From: Cytidiella melzeri
Taxonomy: Eukaryota > Basidiomycota > Agaricomycetes > Polyporales > Irpicaceae
Direction: 5' to 3'
Length of the DNA stretch: 64,000 nucleotides
NCBI GenBank assembly: GCA_022592445.1
Contig: JABYQR010000091.1
Coordinates: forward strand, 1-64,000
Shown: positions 11,916-22,751 of the stretch, piece by piece
Position numbering within the stretch: position 1 is the first letter of the stretch
How the letters are laid out: every line of letters starts with the position of its first letter
Made by a program: the position numbers and the translations under genes
Notes under the pieces: model-generated
Told to the model about the DNA's origin: nothing
What the model saw: only the letters and a program-made list of their open reading frames with translations
Databases searched by the model: none

Positions 11916-12380
11916 TATGATCCAGATTTTCTTGGAAAAGGCCGGGCACAAGTGCTACTTTCTCCCAAAGTTCCACTGCAAGTTCAACCCTATCGAGATG
12001 TACTGGGGCTGGGTAAAGCAATGTGCGTAAATTCTGATTGAGTTGCGCACAATTGCTGTAATACTGTGGCTAATGTGGAGAGTCAGGTTTCCAGTGCCTC
12101 GCTGATGGCACTTTTCAAACCGACAAGGACTTACTCCCGGAGCTGCTCAACTTGTGTACGACAAAGACTATCCGTGCCTTTTTCGGAAGTTGTGGCGCTA
12201 TATGGATGCATACAGGTGCGTCGGTTGCACCGGCTCACTTTTCTCTTGTTGTTGAGGCATTGTTTCCTTTCTTTCCAGCAAAGGCCTGAACAACAGTTTG
12301 CAGTCAAGAAGTATACTTCACACAGACGTATTCCGAACGGTATAATGATGAATCTGGGTATGCTCGACAATCCCACCTGA

Positions 12381-12980
12381 GGCGGGCACGGTGAGCCGTC
12401 CACGGGGTTGTGTGCAGTGTTCGGGGGCTGTATTACTCAATTTAGTAATTAGATGCCTTCTAAATCAGGCAACTCTCAATTTCCGCACTGTGAAATTTTC
12501 AAACATTGAACGGGGTGAAAGTAATGAGTGAGCTCGACAGCTATACACCATTGTTATGCATTGCAAATGTTTTTGGTAAGTCTGGAAAGCTCATGTTGTA
12601 GTAGATACAAAAGTTGGAAATGGGGCACCCAGAGGTCAGTTTTGAGCGCGGGGCACTGTAGCAGCACCCCTTTGGATATTAGATTACTCGAGGACAGTGA
12701 CAAGGATCTGTACAAGGACACCGTTTCTGCATAGAGACACTGTGTCAAACACAAATGGCGGTTACTGTAAATCACACAGTTTATATTGATTTTGTTGAGC
12801 AAACTTTTGGGCTTGTCGGGCTTGAGCCCCGTCAGGCCCCGTCTTACTGGCCCCGTAGGCTTTTGGCCTGGCTCTCACATCACATAGGCCAAGGACCTCA
12901 AGAGCCAGGCCAATGCCTGGTCTTTCAGGCCAAGCCGGGCCTAAGGCATCACTAATTGAGATTTACTGGCACATGGCCAC
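12381..12980. other. Noncoding stretch with a GGCC-rich hairpin
   Basis: No credible gene is seen. Between about 12820 and 12945 the sequence is rich in GGCC words and holds an inverted repeat, GGCCTGGCTCT at about 12867 and AGAGCCAGGCC at about 12900, able to form a stem with a loop of about 22 nt. The last 30 bp before 12981 resemble 32069-32096, another repeat-flanking stretch. Confidence 0.5.
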
Positions 12981-13694
12981 TGTCGCAGAGACAAAGCTCA
13001 ACACAACAAAAAGGGACACAATGTGGATGACAACGAAGAGGTGGTGGCAGGTGTGCAGCACAGTGCTCTCACCAGCTATCAGACTTTATGCAAGTTGCTA
13101 GCCTAGTAAAGACTAAGTTGTTATTGTGACTACCAGCTAAGTAGTACAAGAGGGGGTGGCTTACCTAGCCCAGTAAAGACTAAGAGGTCAAGATAGGGGG
13201 CTAGGAGCATACATCCAGCATCTTATATAGACTTCAGGGACCTGCGCACAGACCATGTTAAGGGCAGGCTTTGCAAGAAGCCGTGTGAACAAAGAACAAA
13301 AGAACTACCTAAAGGGGAACAATAGCTATTGTCTAGACCTTGCCAAGAACTCTACTCGTGAGAGAATCTATCTAAAAGGAGACCAACTATTGTATTCCAT
13401 TCCCATACCTGTGAGAACATTCTTTCATAAAGAGAACAATAGCGAAAGAAGAATAGGAGTCCATGTGAACGGTATCTATGACGTCAAACCCTAGCTATGG
13501 GCTGAGCCATGTGGTTGTAGCCATGTGATCTTACATAAGCTGAGTCACGTGCCAGTGTGATGTAGCAGCAAGTAACATGACCATGTAGAGCATCTAAGCC
13601 ACATGATATGGATGCTTAATAGACGTGCAAGTGGTTGGTGCAGAGAGGGTTGCAACTGAGTTGTAGCCCAAGGTTTTAGAGATAAAAACAAGAG
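12981..13694 (-). mobile_element. Gypsy LTR (family of element A), solo, 5'-truncated
   Basis: It is homologous over about 710 bp to the reverse complement of the LTRs at 46344-47101 and 53275-54029. The match includes the palindromic ACAATAGCTATTGT core, the paired CTTTACTGGGCTAG-type repeats and the CACATGG/CACGTG-rich middle. The outer end stops about 60 bp short of the LTR terminus and abuts a copia gag remnant. No internal gypsy sequence follows, so it is a solo or broken LTR. Confidence 0.8.
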
Positions 13695-14287
13695 ATATGC
13701 CCACTTGCTGACTATCATGCCATCTTTGCAAGTGAAACTCATGAGTTTGTGATGTAGAGACGACACGCGAAGATTATTGACAGGTTGGAACTTGGAACAA
13801 AACATTTCTAAGGCCACTTTGGCTGTCTTAGTCTGTCCGACCAGGTGGATCCTAGCGTGAGGGATGGCTTCTAACAAGAGCGCTATTGCTGTCATATTTG
13901 CCTCATACCAGGGCTCAGCATTCTTAGTTGCCTTTTTTCCTCATATCTCTTTTTGATCCCTTTCATAATCATGCCCGTGATAGGATCTTCAACTTTGTCC
14001 TTGTAGGTTTCTCTCAGAGTTGGGATCACTGGGCGTGTCGACTCTGGTCCCTCAAAGTATTTCCAGAGGTGAATCGCTCTGAGTTTTGCTTCAACTTGGA
14101 TGACCCAGGTGCCATACAGGTTGTTGTCACCATTGTCTTCAAGTTTTGGCAATTTGTTCTTCAACGAGTCTATAGTAAGATTGGACATGTCAATGTATTG
14201 CTGTGATAGGGGTACAAAATGAATGCAAGAAGACTGATGGTTGGAATCTGATGGCAACTCTACTGGTTGGGGCTCATAACCTGTCAA
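13695..14287 (-). pseudogene. Ty1/copia gag remnant
   Basis: Read on the minus strand, the frame starts at about 14287 with a Met a few codons after the LTR end. It contains LPKLEDNGDNNLYGTWVIQV and LRAIHLWKYFEGPEST, typical of the N-terminal part of copia gag (substrate-binding helices around a conserved W). It continues in another frame as MTAIALLLEAIPHARIHLVG (13895 downward). Stops and frame changes near 13900 break it, and it is cut at 13694 by the gypsy LTR. Only the gag front end remains. Confidence 0.65.
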
Positions 14288-14510
14288 TCAGACAGTTCTG
14301 GTACAGGGTAAGGAGCCAATGTATTGATACAACGCTGGTGTGTGTACCTGGTACAGGGTAAGGAACTGATGTTCTACTCCTGTACCTATCAAAGTCTTTT
14401 ATATATAATTGACTAATCAGCGGAAGTCCGTGTGTAGTAATCCTACGCGCTGATGTGCTTCCCGACGCTTTCCTAATTCACGTCAACTGGCAGGTCACCT
14501 GTTGACAAGT
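14284..14510 (-). mobile_element. Copia LTR, minus orientation
   Basis: It is homologous to the plus-strand LTR at about 31600-31799. Both carry two copies of a GGTTCCTTACCCTGTACCAG word and a TATATATAA box, and end in GATTGACA. Immediately inside is GGTTATGAGCCCC, in the position of a primer-binding site, and then the gag frame. This supports its being the 5' LTR of the gag remnant at 13695-14287. The outer limit is approximate. Confidence 0.7.
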
Positions 14511-14939
14511 TGTGAATGCAAGACAATCAATCAGTGACTTGGGTGAGCAAGTACTTGAAATTGAATCACCCAAACATTGACTATATCATCAATTACCATT
14601 ACATACCAAACAATCCCAATACTAACCAATGCTAATACTATTCAATACAGTATCATTCAATAGCCAACATGTGATATTGGTATTTAATGGTAATCATAAA
14701 TACAGCCCAGTTGGCGTATTTAATGCTATTTGCTAAGCACTACTTCCGGGGTGAAAAACTCCATCTAGCCCTTGCACTGAGGGCTTGTTGTTGATTACAC
14801 AGACCTTTCAAAATCTGTAGCATCCATAACATTTTCCAACATTTATTTACATGACATTTTTGCTGGTCTGTGTCCTCGGTGTTACTTACATGTAAGTAAC
14901 ACCATTTGCTGACACATGTTTGTTAATATTGACTTACCA
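14511..14939. other. AT-rich intergenic stretch
   Basis: No gene, terminal repeat or known element could be identified. The stretch is AT-rich with repeated CAATACTA/CCAATAC words around 14610-14660. Confidence 0.4.
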
Positions 14940-16182
14940 ACAGAACCCTAGAGCATCCATTTGATCTTGCTCCAATCGACAATTTTGAAGTGTTCCTGGA
15001 TCTTGTCCTTGAAAAATTTCATGTGTGCTGAGTCTGGAGTTGCAATACACATGTTGTCAACATGAACAAACATGACAACTAGATGTCCGTTTGGGGAGAT
15101 GGCAATAATAGATGGCATGATTGTGCTCAAATATAGTGAACACAATTTCCTCCATATGCTTACAGAGAGTTTTTGCCCAATGACAATCAGCCTGTTTGAG
15201 TCCATAGAGACAAGCCTTCAGCTTCAGCACTTGACCTTGCTTGAGACCTTTGAGTTTAACACCCTTGGGTGGCTTCATTTAGATTTCTTTGCCCGGTTCC
15301 AGTCAACTGTACAGGTAGGCAGATGTGACATCTATCTGATAGATGATGTATCCAGACTTGGCTGAGAAAGCTAAAATGGACCTGATGGAGGCCATCTTTG
15401 CAACGGGAGCAAAAGTGTTGTTGGCTGCATAGTCCACGCCGTCAATCTACGTATCTCCACGCGCTACTAATCTTGCCCTCTGAGCCATCTCGGTTCCATG
15501 CTCATCCCAATTTGTTTTGAATACCCACTTGTTGTTGATGACATTTGTGCTAGGTGGAGGGTTGACATAGTCCCATGACTCATGCTTCTCCAGACGGTAA
15601 ACTTTTTTTGTCCTCCATTGCCTCCTTGATAGCTGGCCAGTTTGTCTGCTTCATTGCCTCAGCCAGTGTGCGTGGGTCTCCGGATGCAACATTAGACATC
15701 ACATGAACAACATTTGCATATATGACTTCTTCAGACTTGATCTCCAGAGCTTCAGGTACAGAGACTTCAGATTCAATCTTGAAAGTCTCAGAGATGTGTG
15801 GTGAAATTGTGGGTAGAGTGGGAATTCCCTCGGCAACAACCTCAGTGAATAGTTCAAGGTTAAAATCCAGAGATGGTGAATCCCCCTTTTCGAGTGGAAT
15901 TTCACGAGAGGAAAAGACAAGGTTACGCTCCACAGAGGACATCTTTGTTTCTGGTCAGTATACCCAGAACCCATTAGAGTTCTCATCCGGGCCGAGCCAT
16001 TGGCCTTGAACTGCGCGGTCACTCAGCTTGCCTGTCTTTGCCTGCTTTCTGATATAGCATACGGCACCGAAAGGTCTCAAGTTGCTCACATTGGGAGGAG
16101 ACTTGAATGACGCCTGGAAAGGCATGTTGAAGTCAATGCAAGGACATGCAGAGCAGTTGAAGGTGTAGACTCTGTTAATCAA
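14940..16182 (-). pseudogene. Ty1/copia integrase-reverse transcriptase remnant
   Basis: On the minus strand, 16182-15955 reads FKSPPNVSNLRPFGAVCYIR and LSDRAVQGQWLGPDENSNGFW, the integrase C-terminal part. 15942-15580 reads as the linker with DPRTLAEAMKQTNWPAIKEAM, the start of copia RT. 15278-14948 gives MVEE-like RT remnants with FVHVDNMCIATPDSAHMKFF where an intact enzyme has YVDD. Frames change several times and the active-site motif is degraded (HVDN), so it is dead. Gag, protease and RNase H parts are missing. Confidence 0.75.
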
Positions 16183-16301
16183 GGACTACTCAGTACCACC
16201 CCCCCCCCTGGGTACTTTGCTCACCAACACTCTTACTCTGTATCTCCATAACCTTCCCTCAAGTTAACAACTTATCTGGTGAGTGGACCTTAACTGTTAC
16301 A
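16171..16301 (+). mobile_element. LTR 3' fragment, same family as 3130-3763
   Basis: The stretch from GTTAATCAAGGA to TAACTGTTACA matches the final 90 bp of the solo LTR at 3130-3763, with a 10-base C run and a short insertion. It lies at the edge of the copia remnant. Only the terminal part of the LTR is present. Confidence 0.6.
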
Positions 16302-16850
16302 GAAGCATAGCATGGCAAAGGTACAAATAGAGCTTTACCGGAAAAGGAAGAGGGAGGCTCTTTCAAATGCAATCTAAGTAACTATGATACACTGTGAAAC
16401 ATGTATGAGTATGTAAGCAGTGTAAACAGAAGTCAAAACCTGATTAAGCTGAGGAAACCAAGAAAACAGAAGCATAGCATGGCAAAGGTATAAATAGAGC
16501 TTCACCAAAAAAGGAAAAGGGTGGCTGTTCCAAATGCAATCTAAGTAGCTATGACACACTGTGAAACATGTATGAGCATGTAAGCAGTGTCAACAGAAGA
16601 AAAACCTGTGCAAGTTGAGGAGACCAACAGATACAGATGCATAGGCTGGCTGAGTTATAAACAGCGCTTTACCAGAAAAGAGACAGGGTGGCTGTCCAAG
16701 TAACCATGGCACACTATGAAACATGTGTGAGCAGGGTGGCTGTCTTAAAGGCTGTCTGAGTAACCATGATACACTATGAAACATATGTGAGTATGTGAGC
16801 AGTGCAAACAGAAGAAACAAAGAGCCTGACAGAGGCATGAATAGAGCTTT
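16302..16850 (+). repeat. Degenerate tandem repeat, about 167-bp unit
   Basis: The phrase AGAAGCATAGCATGGCAAAGG recurs at 16302 and 16469. CACTGTGAAACATGTATGAG or a close form recurs near 16390, 16558, 16714 and 16774, and GCAGTG(T/C)(A/C)AACAGAAG recurs behind it. The first two units are about 167 bp; later ones are shortened. No coding capacity is seen. Confidence 0.75.
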
Positions 16851-17134
16851 ACTGAAAAAGGGGAATTGGAAGATTCACAATGCCATCAGTAAGGTTTTGT
16901 ACACTATATAACAGTGTTATATACCAAAATGTGTACTCTCTTATATACTAAAATATGTACCCTGTTAATTATGTTTGTTGTCCCATGTGATTGCCTAGTA
17001 AGATTACTATGTGTGATAAGGGCACAGCAGGCAGTGCCTCCTGTCTGCTCAAGCCCCTTGCTCTCATGGTTACTACTCATCCATTCCCAGCACACTGCCC
17101 TGGTTCCTTATGTTCTCTATATAGTTATATTGTT

Positions 17135-17161
17135 CTCACATATGTGAACCACATATGTGAG
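17135..17161. repeat. Perfect 12-bp inverted repeat with 3-nt loop
   Basis: Arms CTCACATATGTG (17135-17146) and CACATATGTGAG (17150-17161) flank AAC. The stem is perfect. Its role is unknown. Confidence 0.8.
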
Positions 17162-17205
17162 ACCAAAAAAAAAGGGCTGTGCTCTTTCTAGCTAGAATAA
17201 TAATC

Positions 17206-17525
17206 TTGGCATAGTCTAGACAACGGTCTCATGCAGCTTCTTGCCACACCTGGGCTGTGCACAAGTCCTAGAAGTCTATAAATACTGTTGCATGTACAGT
17301 CCTAGCCCCTCATGCCAACCTCTTGATCTTTACTGTGCTAGGTAAGCAACAGTCTTCTTGTACTACATAGGTTGCAATCAATGCTAACTTGGCCTTTGCT
17401 GAGCTAAGTAACTTGCAATTAGCGTATGATTGGTGAGAGTCTTGTGCTTTACACCGACTACCACCTTTTCTTTGTTTTCCACATTTTGTCCTTGTTTGTC
17501 ATGTGGAGCTTTTCTCTCTGTGTCA
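17206..17525 (+). mobile_element. Diverged gypsy LTR fragment, plus orientation
   Basis: It matches the 3' half of the element-A LTR: GTCTAGACAA, TCTATAAATACTG (TATA box), CATGTACAGTCCTAGCCCC, CTGTGCTAGGTAAGCAACAG, TGCTAACTTGG, and a CTCTCTGTGTCA end at 17525. Divergence is clearly higher than among the other copies, so this is an old insertion. Its promoter and leader-intron signals face the gene at 17763. Confidence 0.7.
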
Positions 17526-17762
17526 GCTTGCCTTGCATCACTTTGCTGAAAGTGCTCCACAGCTAGCTGTCTTACTGCAACTTTACAAAATTGCCTTTTG
17601 ATACACCTCCATTGCTCCAAGACTTTTTGCTGCTTCAGCACTGGTTGGTAAGTACTAATTCATTTGCTTTGATGTCCCCTTGCAGCACTGTAATGAACTT
17701 ACTGTTACAGCTAGCTACCTCCTGCCTTTTTAGCCCCTCAATCACCTGCCATCCTACACATC

Positions 17763-18266
17763 ATGCAATTTTCAACCTCTCTCGTTTTATCTGCTGCAAT
17801 TGTCACCGTTGCATTGCACTGGCATACAATGACTGTGTCTGCCATGCCAACTGTGTATAGCAGCACCAGATTCCACCCTCCAGCTTCTTTCAGCAACCAC
17901 AACAACTTGGAGAGATGGAGCACATGCACAGGCAGCTGTCTCAGCTTCCTGAATGTTCAACATGATCCCATTGGTCTCACTAAACGGAATGATCCATTGT
18001 CACAAAAACAAGCAGACTTGGCGTTTGAACGTCTATCTAAAAAATACTTGCCAGGTGATCTAGCAAATTGGTGGAACAACCACGTGATCCATTGGGACAC
18101 ATTGTTTATGGGCCATATGACTGATGATGAAGCAGACATGATGACTATATTACGTTGGGGAAAGAAATGCCTGGATGAACGCAACATCCATGGGTGGGCT
18201 GATTATTTAGATGATTTGGAAGATAGAGGATGGGACGCTCCAGGAGTATGGCCAGAGTTAAAGTGA
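17763..18266 (+). CDS. Small predicted secreted protein, orphan
   Basis: This is a single-exon ORF of 167 residues. The first 27 residues look like a secretion signal: MQFSTSLVLSAAIVTVALHW is hydrophobic, and VSA before MPTV is a plausible signal-peptidase site. The mature part of about 140 residues has few Cys (two in the CTGSC pair and one later), an amphipathic region around QKQADLAFERLSKKYL, and a Trp- and Asp-rich C-terminus (WADYLDDLEDRGWDAPGVW). No known domain is recognised. Size, signal and location in repeats resemble candidate secreted effectors, but that is only analogy. The ATG lies 237 bp downstream of a same-strand LTR fragment carrying a TATA-like box, which could supply its promoter. 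Confidence 0.6.
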   Translation: MQFSTSLVLSAAIVTVALHWHTMTVSAMPTVYSSTRFHPPASFSNHNNLERWSTCTGSCLSFLNVQHDPIGLTKRNDPLSQKQADLAFERLSKKYLPGDLANWWNNHVIHWDTLFMGHMTDDEADMMTILRWGKKCLDERNIHGWADYLDDLEDRGWDAPGVWPELK

Positions 18267-19566
18267 CAATAGACCAGAGATCATATCAATGTTTGATGTA
18301 GCTTGGATGTGTAAGAGATAACATCAGATAGCATGTGACTTTGTCATCATTATGGCCAAACACTATGCACAATGCAATACTTGCACCTTCTTGTGTCATG
18401 TTTCATTCAATTCAATGACTGAACAGCAGAAGTCCCATGAGGCTTTACCTGACTTGTATTTTATACATCAAATGTATTGAGGCTTAGTAAAGGCTCGGTC
18501 AGCCCATCAAGTTATGCAGGATGCTCAGTCATTGCTCACACTCTCTATTCAGCAGTATTAGCAAGCAGAACTGTGCATTACCATTCCTCACTCATATGAC
18601 ATCACTGTGGCACTAGTAATTTAGCTACAGACATGTATATATACTGCTCCTAAAGAGCAGAACAATGATCAGAGAATTCCCCATACAGTTAGTCAACTTC
18701 ACAGTCAACACCTGCACTCAAGACTTTCAAACAGGTTATGACCCCTGTGCTCTAATTCTTACTACATCCTCTACTCTAGAAGCACCTCAAGCTTAATACC
18801 ACTACAATTGTTATTTTGTGAGTAACTTTTCCTTTTACACATTGTAGGCCACTTTGTAGTAGAAGACCTTGTTTTAGTAGACTAAGCCTTGCTAATCCCT
18901 GCCATGTTTGCCACAATTATTATTTAGAGAATTGCCCCTACTCTCTTGCCCTTGGATCACGTGCACAATCACATCCAATCAGTAGCCTACATCTCAGACA
19001 TTCTTGAACTTATCAGGGAAAAAAACAAAGTCTCCAAGGGAGTATGGAGTCTTTGGAGAAGTTGGAGAAACCTTGCTTACCCTCGGAAATGGAGCACCGG
19101 GAGCCTTGCACATGAGAGAAGGAGTGCTTGGGAGCACAATGGTAAGATCTTGGAGCACTCCGGAGCGCAATAGTGGGACTTTGGAGTGCAAGGCAGTCGT
19201 TGTAGCCCGCTGCTACTTATATGGAGTAGCTGGAATTACTGTGCCTGGAGCACTGTGTAGAACACATGGAATAGGAAGCATCAATTGTGTATTTCTTTTA
19301 CTGCAATACTACTGTACTAAATGTGTCCACTGTCCAATCAATGAAAGTTTCAGTTCTTACTTGCTTTCTTCATCACTGCCCTGTTTGGCTTGTGCTGCCA
19401 AATCCCGCTGCGCCCGCTGTAGGGCATCTTCCAAAAGTCCAGCTGCCACACCCTCCTGTGGGAGAGAGATATCTGCAAGGCGGCTGTGTGATTGATCAGT
19501 ATATCATTCACAGCATCAATCATGTTGTACTCACAGTATTTGTTTGTACTGCTGTGCACGCACTGC
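18267..19566. other. Intergenic; possible LTR end near 18734
   Basis: No convincing gene is present. A TATATATA box at about 18633, and CAAACA followed by GGTTATGACCCC at about 18729-18745, resemble the LTR-end/primer-site arrangement seen at 14284 (GATTGACA then GGTTATGAGCCCC). This hints at a copia LTR remnant, not proven. 19030-19200 has repeated GGAG(A/C)ACC-like words and no coding signal. Confidence 0.3.
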
Positions 19567-20146
19567 CTTGACACCTTCTGGATTGATGTTTGTCCACTTC
19601 TTGAGCTGCTTCATGTGATTGTCGTACTTCTTTTTGTATGCATCTTCTGAGAATGAGAGCTTCGGATTCTCCACAACACTGGCCCATATATCTAGGCCAT
19701 ATTGGAGCTGTGATACTCAAGTCAATGATAGTATTACTTTAACACTGCTACAGAACACTTACTATTGTCAATCCAGCAATGAGGAGCGGCACAGGGATTG
19801 GATCGAAGGCTGATCTATAGCAAACACCAACATTGTCTGCGTTCTTGAATAAATTATCCTTGATTCCGCGCAGAATGATGTGTAGCTCAGCGTAGAACTG
19901 CAGATCGTCGGAATCAAAAAAACCTGATGTGCCTGAGTCAGCTTATCATGACATATGAGCAGCAAAAAGGAGCTGAACCTTATAGCAGAAGTGTGGAGGG
20001 TCCCTCTCTTGTAGGTACTCTACCAGCTTCTTGTTTGCAGTCTTGATCTCCTTTCGCGTTTCATCCTGTTTTAAACTGTATATATCAGCCACGGAACAGG
20101 TGATCTTGTCCTTCAGATGCCCTCTCTTCATTGAGACACTACTCAT
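19567..20146 (-). pseudogene. DUF6532-like protein remnant
   Basis: On the minus strand the order is SMKRGHLKDKITCSVADIY (about 20140), a gap with stops, then IKDNLFKNADNVGVCYRSAF with DPIPVPLLIAGL (about 19860-19780), and then YGLDIWASVVENPKLSFSED with AYKKKYDNHMKQLKKWTNIN (about 19700-19580). This matches the layout of the DUF6532 family, common in agaricomycetes and often near transposons, from memory. It is broken by stop codons and intron-like gaps. Function of the family is unknown. Confidence 0.5.
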
Positions 20147-20177
20147 GATCTCGCGATGGCATAGTACCGGACATATG

Positions 20178-22340
20178 TCAGATTATGGATGATAGTGACA
20201 TAGCAAGATTGCAACATGCCAGCTTAACAACATGGTGAGAATCTGTGGGGTCAAAGTTTTGCCCCGCAGTGTTGCAGACCTGGCTCCAATCATCCGTTGC
20301 CCACTCTGCTGCCACCATAGCGCCAGGAAATAGGTCAGTAGTAAAGATCCATATCATGTACGACTCAATTGCCTTGGAAATGAGAGACTTTGTTTGACTG
20401 ACATAGTTGCTCCAATTGGGCTTACTATTGCGAGCAGGTGCATCTGGTTTCATGTAGCCAGTTGGCTCATATGGTAGCTCGTGGATGTTGCCGTATAAGT
20501 ATGCGGACTTAATATTGAGCTGAGTGATCTCAAAATGTAGTGAGGCCGCAAGAGTAAGTACAAATTGTAATGAACTCATACACGCAACAGATGCAAATAA
20601 GTCGTTCAAATAGTAATCAATACCGTCACGCTGGGAGTGTCCTTGCGCAACAAGCTTTGACTTGAGCTTAGTGACTTTGCCATGTCCGTATTTTGTTTTA
20701 TAGACAAAGCGCAAACCAGTGATGTTCACATTTGGCGGCAAGATACAGTATTCCCAAGTGCCAAGTTGTTTGAGGGTATCAACCTCAGTTTTCATAGACT
20801 TGAGCCAGTCAGTCTTGAGGGGGTGATTGAGTACGTCTTTGTAAGTAACTGGATCACCAATGTCTTCAGCATAGTGTGTGTTGAACTCAGTCAAGTAGAA
20901 GGCAATATTTCTATTGACTTCATTGTAGTTTGAACCTCAAGCTTTGCGCGAAGGCTTAGGTTCTCTAGTAGTACGCCTAGGACCAGAAGGGTCAGGCTCG
21001 TTGATGTCCATAGGTTTGACATGAGGATTTTCCTCAAGTTCAAGTTGTTTTCCAAGAGTATTTGATATTTGGTTCTTTCTCCCCTTCGATTTGTGCTGTA
21101 GAGTCAACAAATTGCAAGTTTTGTTTGACGCCTACGCATGTCCCAAAATAAACGTACTGGCCTTTGAAATGTTCAGCAAAGCCTATCCAAACGGCGTGTT
21201 TGCCTTTTGGTGCAAGTGTGTTGGTTTGGTATTCATCATATACAATACACGGTTGACCAAAGTTTTGGAATGCATCAAGGTTTGCTTCAGTACCATAGCG
21301 TTAATAAGGAGTTTTATATTGAAGAGAAGCACGAGGAGTGCGACTATAGATATAAACTGCATCAAGCGCAGCGTACCACCATAATTGATTCAGTAAAACA
21401 GCTTTATGCAGATTTACACAAACCAAGTCCATAATAGTCTGGTGTGTACGTTCAGCAACACCATTTGGTGCAGGAGTATTGTGCACAGTAAGTCGGGGTA
21501 TAGTACCTTGTGACTTCAAGTAGTTTGTCATATTTGCACTAGTGAAGACACTGTCATTGTCAGATTCAAGAATCTTAACGCAAATGTTATATTGTGTAAG
21601 AAGTTCAGTAGAGAAGATAACCCATTGAGTGAAGGCATCATCTTTCGTCTTCAATGGCGCAAGTGTTAGCCATTGAGTTGAGTCGTTGACAATTGTCAAC
21701 CAGTACAGATAATGACCAGTAATTGATGCAGTGGGTAGTGGCCCAAAGATATCAATATGGAAGTGATTACCGAATGAAGTAGCCAATGGCAAAGTACGAG
21801 CTTTGGGGACTGGAGCATGATGAATATTATGTAAGATACAGTCCTTGCACGGATTTTCTGTGCAGTCAGTAATATGAGTTGTGATGATAAGCTTGGATGT
21901 TTCAAGTAGTTTGTTGATCTGGAAGTAACTGATGTGACCGAGGTTTTCAAGAAGTTCAAACATCATTTTTCCAGACTTATGCACACTTGCTGAAGAAGCC
22001 ACACGAGTAGAGTTGAGCAAGTATAAATCGTTCAATCTTTGTATCACAGCTACACAAGACGTGTTCGAGTTTTATATAGTACAAGTATTCAAAACAAAAG
22101 TAAAGCAATAATCAGAGTCCAATTTTGAAACACTGATAAGTGTGAAGGGTAGTTGTGAGTTGTAGTAGACATTCTTTAGTGTGAGTTGATTATGCATACC
22201 ATTTTCTTGTTTGACCTCAAGTACCATGTTGCTGGCGAGTTTTGGACTGATTTGTTCTGAGTTGGTGACAGTGAGTAAGATAGTTGGTACAGAGTGGACA
22301 TTGAAAAGTAAGTCACAATATGGTATACAGTGAATTCTAG
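20178..22340 (-). pseudogene. Ty1/copia pol remnant: protease end, integrase, RT
   Basis: On the minus strand, about 22340-22050 reads as the protease C-terminal part (LKNVYYNSQLPFTLISVSKL). 22047-21301 is an open frame with pre-integrase and integrase core: LENLGHISYFQINKLLE, CTENPCKDCILHNIHHAPVP, FHIDIFGPLP, ILESDNDSVFTS and APNGVAERTHQTIMDLV give the D, D and E residues. 20894-20178 is RT with TWEYCILPPNVNITGLRFVY and LVAQGHSQRDGIDYYLNDLF. Between 21300 and 20900 the frame is broken, and the RT lacks its YVDD and RNase H parts. It is a dead 5'- and 3'-truncated copy of a family distinct from the element at 22357. Confidence 0.8.
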
Positions 22341-22356
22341 CACCAATATAGATTAT

Positions 22357-22580
22357 TGATATTTCCAGCTCTCGCTCACAGACAAGTTTACCTTGTTCTT
22401 TTCATTGTTCTCTTTCATTTCCTTATTGAGCTGTCTCTCGTTGTACTATAAGAGTTCACTCATTCCTCTCTTTTCCCCCCATTGTGCTCTCTTCCTTTGC
22501 ACCTTGGGCTCACTCGCTCAATGCTTGTGTCTAGGTTCTCAGAGGTCTGACAGCGCCGTTAGGTCTTAGCAGCGCACACA
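22357..22580 (+). repeat. 5' LTR of copia element (224 bp)
   Basis: It shares TGATATTTCCAGCTC, GAGCTGTCTC, TTGTACTATAAGAGTTCACT (possible TATA region), CCTTTGCACCTTGGG and GTCTGACAGCGCCG with the split 3' LTR. It ends AGCGCACACA. The join CCTTGGG/CTCACTCGCTC is continuous here, whereas the 3' LTR has a 57-bp insert. Confidence 0.8.
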
Positions 22581-22751
22581 ACCCTGCCTTTTTATCCGTT
22601 GTTAGGTCATGAGCCACGCCAGTCTCTAACTTTATCTGCTGTTCACCTCTTGCTCCCCTGGCGCCTCACATTGACCAAGCGTCCTTAGCCCAACATGGGA
22701 TCCTCCAAGCCGGCTTCACAGCCACCTACTTCTATCTCCACAGGTTTCTAA

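Larger units (their letters stand above)
4252..12380 (+). pseudogene. DDE superfamily endonuclease (transposase), split by two DNA transposons
   Basis: This is the older of two related transposase genes. Its pieces lie at about 4252-4640 (acidic N-terminal part), 4757-5470, 5530-5681, 7286-8396, and 11916-12380. Hallmarks are a YVDGYERPDVVAYW block (rejoined across 5681/7286), FQDKSIFHVGN, PLRKKGQGRAIHVSDFV, FDHSTGHGAYAPD (second acidic residue) and CKFNPIEMYWGWVK (final Glu). Removing the mariner element at 5682-7283 and the second DDE element at 8397-11915 restores the reading across both joints. Lesions include a frame slip near 4750, TGA codons at 8197 and 8218 (the latter a likely CGA to TGA change), and a slip near 12288. 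Introns include 5471-5529. It matches a widespread agaricomycete transposase family closely similar to the intact gene nested inside it. Confidence 0.8.

Noticed and set aside
16201..16208. A 10-base C run as a possible functional element.
   Set aside because: Simple homopolymer in a decayed LTR; may also be a sequencing-length artefact.
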